Source: Spirochaetota bacterium
GTDB taxonomy: Bacteria; Spirochaetota; Spirochaetia; Treponematales; UBA12059
DNA length: 5,974 bases
Reading direction: 5' to 3'
Assembly: GCA_029565815.1 (NCBI GenBank)
Contig: JAKQNL010000260.1
Span: forward strand, 1 to 5,974
How positions within the stretch are numbered: position 1 is the first letter of the stretch; each line of letters starts with the position of its first letter. The notes beneath the pieces were generated by a model that searched no databases, was not told the origin of the DNA, and saw only the letters and a list, made by a program, of their open reading frames with translations. Position numbers and translations under genes: made by a program. Shown here one piece after another: positions 1-5,974 of the stretch.

Positions 1-252
1 GCGTAGGTTGAAATTGTTCTCTATGCTGTCAATGGCTTTATGGAGGACTTTTTCGCCGAATTCGGCAGAGTTGGACACGATGGCCGCGCCAAGATGGGCA
101 AAACTCAGACTGTCTTGCAGATCCACTTCGGCGCAGCTGAGCATAAAGCGGGAACGCAGCCGGTCTTTTACCGAATTGACCACACGGCGCTTGTCCTTGA
201 TGGTGCCAGCCTCCGGCAGTTCCAAAATCACCTGGAACATGGAAACCACCAT
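1..252 (-). CDS. ylxP: YlxP/DUF503 family protein, 3' end cut by window edge
   Basis: Reading the minus strand from the ATG at 252-250 gives 84 open codons up to the window edge. The start MVVSMFQVILELPEA, then IKDKRRVVNSVKDRLRSRF, CAEVDLQD and LGAAIVSNS, follows the DUF503 pattern (hydrophobic strand, PEA, L/I-K-x-K-R-R, RLRxRF, AEVDxQD, LGxAxVSN). Family members have about 90-95 residues, so only some ten residues and the stop should be missing. The first Met fits family alignment better than Met5. The family is small, cytosolic and of unknown biochemical role; in many bacteria it lies in the nusA-infB-rbfA-truB region, so rbfA could follow beyond position 1 (inference). Only two bases (CC) separate the upstream TAG from this ATG, and AGG about 8 bases upstream is the only, weak, Shine-Dalgarno match, so translational coupling to the upstream gene is likely. 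Confidence 0.85.
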   Translation of the reverse strand, partial: MVVSMFQVILELPEAGTIKDKRRVVNSVKDRLRSRFMLSCAEVDLQDSLSFAHLGAAIVSNSAEFGEKVLHKAIDSIENNFNLR

Positions 253-254
253 GG

Positions 255-1220
255 CTATCGCCTGCCCAAAAGCCCGGCCAGTTCATCCTGGCCTGTAGGC
301 CGACCAATGCCGGTAGCGCTATGAGTGCCTTTCTTAGGCTGGCGGCGGCGTTCTAGGATCGTGTAGGCAAGCCACGCGCCAAGGGCTGCTAGGCTCACAG
401 CGGCATCGTATGCGCCGTGGGCCCGGTGGTTTGTGCGGGCGTCGAACCATGCTCGGTATGTTCCGTCATCGGATAAAAAACTAACCAAATCGGCTCTGGA
501 GCCCAGCCAGCTGCTCCACGCAACATCCGGGCCAAGGGCTGCTGCATAATTCGGGGTGCTCACGGAGCCTGTACCCGGCGTTCCTGTTTGCGATAGCGCG
601 TTTACCGTTTGCTGCCGTGTCTGCGCTATGCTCATGCCTAAACCCGGTACAAGCCATGCGTCGCGCGCTATGCTAGCCAAAAAGCACAGCGACACAAAGA
701 GGCTCAGGGCAACGAAAGCTGTCGCGGGACGGGCTTTGGAGCTATCGTGCGCAGGTCCTTGCGGGTAATCGCCACTAAAGTTTCGGTATGTCGTACAAGG
801 CAGCACCAGGCGGAATAGGCGTAGCGCAGCCAGGCTTGCAAAGGAAGCTTGCGGTTTTGGCCATGCATACAGACCTCGAACCAAGCTAGACAGGTCGCCC
901 TGGCTCATCCAGGCAAGTATGAAAGGACCTGAAGCAAAAGCTAGCGGAACCGCAGATGACATCACGGCTGCGAGCATGGATACGCTTGATGGCCTGGGCC
1001 GGTTCCATCCGGAACGCGCAACGCCAAGAACAATGAGCGCGCACTCGAAACAGAAAACAACGTCCAAAAACGCGTTAGACAGACCGAAGAACACCCTCCA
1101 CGCCCAGGATGCGCCAAGGGCAGCACCCAGATCGCCCAGGAGCGCTATGGCTACGGACAATATACCGAGGCTGGATAGGCTGTCCGCGCGTAGTGCGGCC
1201 TTCTCAGACTGAGCTATCAT
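255..1220 (-). CDS. Polytopic inner-membrane protein, unknown function, weak voltage-sensor-like pattern
   Basis: I do not recognise this 321-residue protein. Hydrophobic stretches suggest membrane segments at about residues 17-40, 45-67, 79-104, 165-185 and 268-288. Between the fourth and fifth lies a polar loop (about 188-265) rich in S, T, G and W. The tail RRRQPKK at 290-296 should be cytoplasmic by the positive-inside rule, which puts the polar loop outside the membrane. Residues 51-67 (FLDVVFCFECALIVLGV) resemble the acidic second helix of ion-transport S1-S4 modules, and LRLFRLVLP (133-141) resembles a very short S4; no pore helix or selectivity filter is visible, so a channel role is only a guess. 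The ATG at 1220-1218 is the furthest upstream start and lies close behind a candidate promoter; there is no Shine-Dalgarno sequence. It heads a probable two-gene unit with ylxP and is divergent from the giant envelope gene. Confidence 0.8.
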   Translation of the reverse strand: MIAQSEKAALRADSLSSLGILSVAIALLGDLGAALGASWAWRVFFGLSNAFLDVVFCFECALIVLGVARSGWNRPRPSSVSMLAAVMSSAVPLAFASGPFILAWMSQGDLSSLVRGLYAWPKPQASFASLAALRLFRLVLPCTTYRNFSGDYPQGPAHDSSKARPATAFVALSLFVSLCFLASIARDAWLVPGLGMSIAQTRQQTVNALSQTGTPGTGSVSTPNYAAALGPDVAWSSWLGSRADLVSFLSDDGTYRAWFDARTNHRAHGAYDAAVSLAALGAWLAYTILERRRQPKKGTHSATGIGRPTGQDELAGLLGRR

Positions 1221-1237
1221 GATATAGAATCATAAAC
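1201..1237 (+). promoter_or_regulatory. Candidate sigma70 promoter for the giant envelope gene
   Basis: TAGAAT at 1225-1230 matches the -10 consensus at five of six bases, within an AT-rich patch. TTCTCA at 1201-1206, 18 bases upstream, matches the -35 at four of six and lies inside the first codons of the opposite gene. The predicted start near 1237 leaves about 8 bases before the ATG at 1245, with no Shine-Dalgarno sequence. The -10 shares bases 1229-1230 with the divergent -10, so the two promoters could not be occupied together. Confidence 0.35.
1203..1224. repeat. Two adjacent short palindromes at the divergent promoter
   Basis: CTCAG-A-CTGAG (1203-1213) is a perfect inverted repeat with a one-base centre, and TATCATGATA (1215-1224) is a perfect 10-base palindrome; a single base separates them. 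The first lies in the -35/spacer zone of the rightward promoter, and the second covers the start codon of the leftward gene and the likely leftward transcription start. They could be operator half-sites, but arms this short also arise by chance and the first lies within codons. Confidence 0.25.
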
Positions 1238-1257
1238 ATATACGATGAGAATGAAAA
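1222..1257 (-). promoter_or_regulatory. Candidate sigma70 promoter for the 321-residue membrane protein
   Basis: On the minus strand TTTTCA (plus 1257-1252, four of six matches to TTGACA) is followed after 17 bases by TATGAT (plus 1234-1229, five of six matches to TATAAT). A start about 7 bases downstream falls near 1222, two bases before the ATG, so the message would be essentially leaderless. The -35 lies inside the first codons of the divergent giant gene. The -35 is weak, so this is a candidate only. Confidence 0.4.
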
Positions 1258-4200
1258 GATACCGGAAAGCTTGTGTCCCGGCCATGCTCGTGGCAGGGTT
1301 TGCGTTGGCTGCGCTAGCTACAGCCTACGCCCAGCCGGCGCCACTGCCTGCTACAGAACCGCCTTCTACGCTGTTCGCTTCCAAGTTGGGCGATGCAGAC
1401 GTACAGCTCCTCATGCAGGGTTTTTGGGAGCTGTCGCTTGTATCAAGCGGAACCATAGCGTTTGGTGCAGGTTCTGCGTCGGCCTACAATCCGGTGCCCA
1501 TCCTGTTTACCCAGCGGCCAGACCTGTACCTGCTTTTGGAATTTCGTAAAACCTGGTGGCTGGAAAGCTGGGTAAGCCAGAAGGTGGAATCTTCCCGTTT
1601 TGCCCTTGGCTACACCGGCCCAGAGGAAGGCTGGCTTAAGGAAGCGGTACTAGGAAACACAGGCATACAAATTCCTGCAACGCCGCTTTTGAATTTCGGA
1701 AGCGCGGAAGGCTCGTTTGGCGCACGCATGTCCGCCATCGATAACGACAGCGGCATTAGCTTTGACGCCATGCTCCGCTGGGATGGGCTACGCTGGCACA
1801 GCGTTCGGTTTTTCGGCTTATCCGCACTGACGCAAACCAAGCTTGATGCCGGCCAGTGGCTACGCTGCCGTTACTTTGTGCTGCCACACTCCGGCGTTTC
1901 GTCCTTGCAGCTGTCCGAGCGTACAGGCACGGTATCCAGAATCCTGGCTGCCGACGAGTACAGCGTAACACTCAGTACTGGCACTATCCTTTTAGCAAAA
2001 CCGGTAAGCGGCGAACTGTGGGCAAGCTATAGCTCAGGCGGAACGCCCAACGAACTAAGGCTGTGGGCCAAGGATCAATATAACCAGTACGAAGCTAAGA
2101 ACCTGTATGCGCTACAGGCTGTAAGCCAGGCATCACTGTCCGTTGTCCGATCGGAAACGGAAAAACCTGATCCAAATTTCATTGCCGAAGCGCTGCCCGG
2201 CGGGCTGGTTTTGGTACGTCCATTCGATGTAAGCGACCCGCGCGACAGCCTGTATAAAGAACCCTTTCAGGCAGATGCTCCGTGGATCTACACCCCCATC
2301 GCGGATCCGGATGCAAAAGCTCCGTATCCGCAAGCTTCGGGCTTTTCCCTGCTAGCCGCATCGAGCCAGCAACTGGAAGCTATACGCATAGGAAGCGACG
2401 CGATAGAAGGCAGTGTAAGCGTGTTCCGTAACGGCGCGCAAAGTTTTGCCTTTACCCACGATGCTGCATCCGGAACGGTAAGCCTTTTTCCGCCGCCGGC
2501 TTTGGGCGAGGACATACGCATCCAGTATGCGGTGTTATCTTCCGATCGCAGCGACGGAGCTTTGGTCGGCGCAGCCCTTGCCGTGTTCCCCCTGGGCTCT
2601 TGGAACCTGTCGCTTGGCACAGGCGGCCGCTGGCCATTGCCCGGCGTTTCCTATGCCCAGGATGATATAAAACCCGCTTGGGCAGCTCTATCCTTTGGCG
2701 CATCAATAGACAGAGAATCCTATGCATTCGCCGTCGATCTGTTGGCCCAGTACCGTCGCGCATCCGCTTCCAATCTATACCGTGCTGCAGGCATGGAGGA
2801 CGAGCCATCGGCTTTGTCGCCCTTTACTCCGCTTGCAGGAGACCCTGCCATAAGTTCTCAGTCTGTATCCGATGTAAGCCTTCAGGCTGCTTTTCCAAAG
2901 GACATGGCAGCCTTACACGGCTCTGCATCGGTCAACCGGCTGCTGTCGATTTCTGTTCCTGGTGCAGGAACCCATGCCGTCAGGCGCTTTGTTCAGGAAC
3001 TGCCGCTTTCCATGTTCGCTCGCTTGGAGTTTTTCATCAGGGTAAACAGCGGTAACGCGGATAACCTACGGCTGTCCTTAGGCTCTGCCTTTTCCTGCAG
3101 CGTAAACCTCAATGCGCTACCGCAAGGCATCTGGGTCAAGGTGAGCGCAGAGCTAGCTCCGGGCGGCAGGGTTTTTGTCACAAGGCCCGATGGCGTCGAA
3201 GTTGCTGGAGCAGCCGGCGTTAGCTCGTATAGCGCCGGTACGCAAGCTCGTGCAATAAGCATCGAGCTGAACAACGCAAGCAATCTCCTGTGTGACGTGG
3301 ACGAGATACTGTTGCGCGATGCCGTTGATGGCTTGTCTGCGCGCGGTTTACTAAGCACTCACGTGGATAGCGAGCGTTTTGGCTTTACGCTCGATGCGCT
3401 GGGCAACGTCGGCATGCAGTCTTCCCTGTACGCAAAATCCGGAGGCCGCGCCCAATTCGGACCGCTGGCTATCACAGCAAACCTGTCGCCCCGGCTTGAC
3501 GCAAACGGCCCAGAGCTGGCCTATGCCTATGCGTTACGCATGGCTCCATCCCAATTTGGCTTCTCCGAAGAATATTCCGCTTCCGCACAGCTACCTGGAT
3601 ACAGCCATGCAAGCAGCTTGTCTTTGTCTGCAGGTTCTGTGCTTATCGGGCTGGAAGCGCGCTCTGTGCTGGAACCAACAGAATCGGATCTGGTGCACGC
3701 CATGCGTAGGTCCTGGCAAGCCAGTGCTGCATGGGATAGTTACCTAGGAGCTAAGCTCCGTTATGCAAGCGAAGGCCCAGCTGTGGACGATGTTCCGGCT
3801 AGCCGTTCGTGGCTGGCTGCCTGGGAATCCTACTGGCCCGGCAGTGCCGCTTCTGGATCGCGAGTAAGTTCGTATTCAGTCGATGCATTCATGAAAAGCA
3901 TAAGCCTTTCGGCCTCTCATGAGCATGAGCCGTCCGCACTGGCTCAATCCCGATTCGAGGCTGCACTTTCCAAAACCTTCCGCGCAGGTAGTATAGAAGT
4001 AACGCCCTTCTATCGGCGTTCCAGTACTCACAGCGATACAACGAGCGCAGATTCTTTTTCCGAAGATCAAGAAGCTATGCTCGATGCATGGCTCTTCTCA
4101 TGGCCGTTTTGGTATGCTCTCCCGTTCGTAGAGTTTTTCCATTCGGCCGATAGCGCTGGCATTGCCGATGTGCAAGGCCTTGCGCGCGCCTGGGATTACC

Positions 4201-4979
4201 AGGCATCTACCGGAATCGGCCTAAAGCGTCCCATGGGCCAGGGGCTGGCAGACCTGATCCTTCCGTACAACCTGGATATTGGCTTTAGCCGTATACGCTT
4301 GCTCGCTGGTGATAGCTACACTGATTATAGTAAATTCACCTGTTCGCTGCGCTCTGCTGCGGTCAATCTGTTCGGCTCAGGCGGAGCCATGCCCCGCTTT
4401 CCAACACTAGCGTATGACGAGTATTCCAGTCGCCTGGAGCTTAGCCTGTCTTCCCTTTTCGCTGCAGATCCGGTGCTTGTTTCGGTTTCCATGAAGCACA
4501 GGGCCGACCTGGAATTTGCAGATGGCAAGCTTTTCCATCTGGAAAACGGCGCAGCTTTTGGCCTTGAACGAATAGGGGCAAGCTGGTCGGACAGTTTGGA
4601 TCTTGGTTTTTCGCTTCCAAAGGAACGTAGCCTCCTTGGTGATATAGTCCGACGCTTGTTTACCATCCAGGATGAGCCAACGCTTCCAGCAGACGCAGAT
4701 ACCGAAACAGAAAATACCCTATCCCCTTGGCTGCAATCGATTCAGAATTCGAAGCTGCTTTTAAGCGACGCGTTTGGCCTAGTGCTCAGCGTCCAGGATT
4801 CTGCAACTGCGGATTTAGGATGCTCTCTGTCTGCCCGCTTTACATCGTCGTGTAGAGTCGCTTCATCGCTGTCTTTTTCGTTCCGGACGGAAGCCGGCTT
4901 ACAGCTTCGCATGGCTGCCCTAGGCCCGCAGTGGAGCATACGCTATCTTATAGCTATCGAAGGCCGGGTGGTTTTCTAG
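1245..4979 (+). CDS. Giant secreted beta-rich protein, probable SprA-like outer-membrane barrel
   Basis: This gene encodes 1244 residues. A signal peptide is clear: basic MRMKRYRK, a hydrophobic core, then AYA before Q30 as a signal peptidase I site; no lipobox. The body is rich in alternating polar/apolar strands. Several segments resemble SprA in order: a strand with [19 protein letters not shown] (123-141), like SprA's Y-T-G-x-E-D-E-I-I-x-x-I-E-x-G-N; a D-E-Y-x-V ... GTILLxxP module (about 208-265); a second such module, VSVFRNG to IRIQYAV (391-430); a jelly-roll-like part starting ARLEFFIRV (592-600); then VDEILLRD (685-692), like SprA's V-N-E-L-R-L-x-D; then a barrel-like C-terminal half (about 700-1244) ending in RVVF with the terminal aromatic typical of outer-membrane barrels. 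SprA has about 2400 residues, so this would be a compact relative. An acidic stretch (1143-1156) is probably a loop. Cys618 and Cys683 could pair in the jelly-roll part. The ATG at 1245 is chosen for the longest basic N-region; the ATG at 1251 is equally possible. Secretion is confident, outer-membrane location likely, SprA kinship tentative. Confidence 0.85.
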   Translation: MRMKRYRKACVPAMLVAGFALAALATAYAQPAPLPATEPPSTLFASKLGDADVQLLMQGFWELSLVSSGTIAFGAGSASAYNPVPILFTQRPDLYLLLEFRKTWWLESWVSQKVESSRFALGYTGPEEGWLKEAVLGNTGIQIPATPLLNFGSAEGSFGARMSAIDNDSGISFDAMLRWDGLRWHSVRFFGLSALTQTKLDAGQWLRCRYFVLPHSGVSSLQLSERTGTVSRILAADEYSVTLSTGTILLAKPVSGELWASYSSGGTPNELRLWAKDQYNQYEAKNLYALQAVSQASLSVVRSETEKPDPNFIAEALPGGLVLVRPFDVSDPRDSLYKEPFQADAPWIYTPIADPDAKAPYPQASGFSLLAASSQQLEAIRIGSDAIEGSVSVFRNGAQSFAFTHDAASGTVSLFPPPALGEDIRIQYAVLSSDRSDGALVGAALAVFPLGSWNLSLGTGGRWPLPGVSYAQDDIKPAWAALSFGASIDRESYAFAVDLLAQYRRASASNLYRAAGMEDEPSALSPFTPLAGDPAISSQSVSDVSLQAAFPKDMAALHGSASVNRLLSISVPGAGTHAVRRFVQELPLSMFARLEFFIRVNSGNADNLRLSLGSAFSCSVNLNALPQGIWVKVSAELAPGGRVFVTRPDGVEVAGAAGVSSYSAGTQARAISIELNNASNLLCDVDEILLRDAVDGLSARGLLSTHVDSERFGFTLDALGNVGMQSSLYAKSGGRAQFGPLAITANLSPRLDANGPELAYAYALRMAPSQFGFSEEYSASAQLPGYSHASSLSLSAGSVLIGLEARSVLEPTESDLVHAMRRSWQASAAWDSYLGAKLRYASEGPAVDDVPASRSWLAAWESYWPGSAASGSRVSSYSVDAFMKSISLSASHEHEPSALAQSRFEAALSKTFRAGSIEVTPFYRRSSTHSDTTSADSFSEDQEAMLDAWLFSWPFWYALPFVEFFHSADSAGIADVQGLARAWDYQASTGIGLKRPMGQGLADLILPYNLDIGFSRIRLLAGDSYTDYSKFTCSLRSAAVNLFGSGGAMPRFPTLAYDEYSSRLELSLSSLFAADPVLVSVSMKHRADLEFADGKLFHLENGAAFGLERIGASWSDSLDLGFSLPKERSLLGDIVRRLFTIQDEPTLPADADTETENTLSPWLQSIQNSKLLLSDAFGLVLSVQDSATADLGCSLSARFTSSCRVASSLSFSFRTEAGLQLRMAALGPQWSIRYLIAIEGRVVF

Positions 4980-4993
4980 CCGCAGCACCACCC
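4966..4993 (+). terminator. Possible weak terminator hairpin at the end of the giant gene
   Basis: GGGTGGT (4966-4972) pairs perfectly with ACCACCC (4987-4993) across a 14-base loop that contains the TAG stop. The stem has five G-C pairs, but only TTAAGCTTG follows, not a run of T, so intrinsic termination would be inefficient. It may instead be an RNA-stabilising 3' hairpin. It ends six bases before the metG -35 element, which fits a transcription-unit boundary. Confidence 0.35.
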
Positions 4994-4999
4994 TTAAGC

Positions 5000-5011
5000 T
5001 TGACAGGTCAA
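5000..5011. repeat. Inverted repeat over the metG -35 box, possible operator
   Basis: TTGAC-AG-GTCAA is a perfect 12-base inverted repeat with five-base arms and a two-base centre, and its left arm is the -35 box itself. A protein bound here would block RNA polymerase. The FNR/Crp type TTGAT-N4-ATCAA has a similar sequence but a wider centre, so that family is not indicated. Part of the symmetry is forced by the -35 consensus, so only the right arm is independent evidence. Confidence 0.35.
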
Positions 5012-5028
5012 ATTGCCTTCCTTATAGT
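5000..5028 (+). promoter_or_regulatory. Strong sigma70-type promoter of metG
   Basis: TTGACA (5000-5005) is a perfect -35 box, followed after exactly 17 bases by TATAGT (5023-5028), which matches the -10 consensus at five of six. The predicted start is about 5035, some 3 bases before the metG ATG at 5038. No Shine-Dalgarno sequence lies upstream of that ATG, in agreement with a leaderless or nearly leaderless message. metG is therefore probably transcribed independently of the giant gene. Confidence 0.75.
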
Positions 5029-5037
5029 GGGCAGACC

Positions 5038-5974
5038 ATGAAACGACGCCTTGTTACCAGCGCCCTACCGTATGTGAACAATGTTCCCCACCTTGGGAAT
5101 CTCATCCAGGTGCTTTCCGCCGACGTATTCGCGCGCGCTTGCCGTCTGCGCGGCTATGATACCCTGTACGTTTGCGGCACGGACGAATACGGAACCGCCA
5201 CCGAAACCAAAGCCCAGGAAGAGGGTGTAAGCCCTGCCGAATTGTGCGGCCGCTTCCACGAAATCCACGCGGAAATTTATCGCTGGTTTAACATAGCGTT
5301 CGACAAATTCGGCCGGACTAGCTCGCCAGTGCAAACCGAGATCGTGCAGGCTTTGTTTCGTGATCTGGATGCAAAGGGCCTCATAAGCGAGCAGACTATA
5401 GAGCAGCTATATTGCGATTCCTGTGAGCGCTTTCTGGCTGACCGTTATGTACGCGGCACCTGTCCTCACTGTGGCTATGCGGATGCCCGCGGCGACCAGT
5501 GTGAAGCCTGCGGAAAGCTTCTTGATCCAACTGAACTTAAAGAACCCAAATGCTCAAGCTGCCAGGCAACGCCTAAGCCTCGAGCGACGAAACATTTGTA
5601 TATAGACCTTCCAGCGATTAGGCCGCAACTGGAAAGCTGGATGAAAGAAGCAAGCGTAAAAGGCTTTTGGGCGAACAACGCAATCCAAATGACCCAGGCA
5701 TGGATACGCGACGGCCTTAAGCCTCGCGCCATTACGCGGGATTTAAAGTGGGGCATTCCGGTTCCAAAGCCTGGGTTTGAGGGCAAGGTATTCTATGTAT
5801 GGTTTGTCGCGCCAATAGGTTATATTTCCATAGCAGCCGCTGCGGGTAAGGAGCAGGGCTTTGATTGGCGTTCCTGGTGGCAGGATCCAGATAATGTGGA
5901 ACTCTACCAGTTTATCGGTAAGGACAACATCCCATTCCATACGGTCATTTTCCCATCCACGCTACTTGGCTCAG
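5038..5974 (+). CDS. metG: Methionyl-tRNA synthetase (EC 6.1.1.10), N-terminal part, cut by window edge
   Basis: The enzyme charges tRNA-Met with methionine through Met-AMP in the cytoplasm, supplying both initiation and elongation. The first 312 codons are open to the window end. Visible class I Rossmann features: [11 protein letters not shown] (5-15), the HIGH-type motif as PHLGN (17-21), [11 protein letters not shown] soon after, the connective-peptide insertion, then [16 protein letters not shown] (253-262) and [10 protein letters not shown]. The insertion has four CxxC pairs: C126/C129, C142/C145, C155/C158 and C172/C175, the two-knuckle zinc arrangement; E. coli MetG has four such cysteines binding one zinc. 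KMSKS and the anticodon-binding domain lie beyond the window. The ATG at 5038 is set by the family start [14 protein letters not shown] and sits about 3 bases after the predicted transcription start. One oddity: residue 257 is Val where I expect Asp (W-x-D-A-P-I-G-Y). The identification is firm. Confidence 0.97.
   Translation, partial: MKRRLVTSALPYVNNVPHLGNLIQVLSADVFARACRLRGYDTLYVCGTDEYGTATETKAQEEGVSPAELCGRFHEIHAEIYRWFNIAFDKFGRTSSPVQTEIVQALFRDLDAKGLISEQTIEQLYCDSCERFLADRYVRGTCPHCGYADARGDQCEACGKLLDPTELKEPKCSSCQATPKPRATKHLYIDLPAIRPQLESWMKEASVKGFWANNAIQMTQAWIRDGLKPRAITRDLKWGIPVPKPGFEGKVFYVWFVAPIGYISIAAAAGKEQGFDWRSWWQDPDNVELYQFIGKDNIPFHTVIFPSTLLGS

Noticed and set aside
8..324. Two plus-strand open frames (8-298 and 40-324) and a minus-strand frame 38-307 over the ylxP region
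   Set aside because: They overlap the minus-strand DUF503 frame, whose translation matches a known family; their own translations are rich in R, S and H without any recognisable pattern.
379..543. Direct repeat CCAAGGGCTGCT at 379-390 and 532-543
   Set aside because: Only 12 bases, both copies encode an Ala-Ala-Leu-Gly stretch of the membrane protein, and there is no spacing or third exact copy to suggest a repeat family.
556..1212. Plus-strand open frames at 556-768 and 919-1212
   Set aside because: They are antisense to the 321-residue membrane gene, which has a far longer open frame with coherent hydrophobic segments.
1245..1335. Lipoprotein signal on the giant protein because of Cys10
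   Set aside because: Cys10 sits at the start of the hydrophobic core with no lipobox; the AYA before Q30 fits signal peptidase I.
1271..4939. Many open frames of 60-125 codons on both strands within the giant gene
   Set aside because: All lie inside one uninterrupted 1244-codon frame with a signal peptide; their translations look like frame shadows of GC-rich coding DNA.
4979..5038. T-box or SAM riboswitch leader for metG
   Set aside because: Only 58 bases separate the genes and the promoter occupies most of them; there is no room for a structured leader.
5065..5940. Minus-strand frames 5065-5334, 5475-5786 and 5743-5940 and plus frame 5423-5605
   Set aside because: They overlap the metG frame, which is identified with near certainty by its motifs.

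Overview
The window reads as ordinary chromosome from a bacterium of moderately high G+C, most likely a spirochaete near Treponema. That placement rests on the start of the methionyl-tRNA synthetase, which resembles spirochaetal MetG as I remember it, and on a very large secreted beta-rich protein. No database search was possible. I see no RNA gene, insertion sequence, CRISPR array or phage gene, and coding density is near complete.

Layout. On the minus strand, running toward position 1, are a complete gene for a 321-residue inner-membrane protein of unknown function (1220 to 255) and, two bases after its stop, a ylxP/DUF503 gene (252 to 1) cut by the window edge. On the plus strand are one giant gene (1245 to 4979, 1244 residues) and metG (5038 to past the end, first 312 codons present). 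The divergent pair is separated by only 24 bases (1221-1244). That gap and its flanks hold candidate back-to-back promoters with overlapping -10 elements and no Shine-Dalgarno sequence. A 58-base gap before metG holds a near-consensus sigma70 promoter (TTGACA, 17 bases, TATAGT) whose predicted start lies about 3 bases before the ATG.

The giant gene is the most interesting object. Its product has a signal peptide, a beta-rich body, a terminal phenylalanine typical of outer-membrane barrels, and several segments that resemble, in order, landmarks of SprA, the giant outer-membrane translocon barrel of the type IX secretion system in Bacteroidota. It is about half the length of SprA. I read it as a possible compact SprA-like outer-membrane barrel in a spirochaete; this is inference from remembered motifs and needs a profile search.

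The genes do not look like one pathway. ylxP is normally found beside translation genes such as infB and rbfA, metG is a translation housekeeping gene, and the giant protein and the 321-residue membrane protein are envelope proteins. A recurring theme is leader length: every promoter candidate here predicts a transcript starting 2 to 8 bases before its start codon, which suggests leaderless or nearly leaderless mRNAs.
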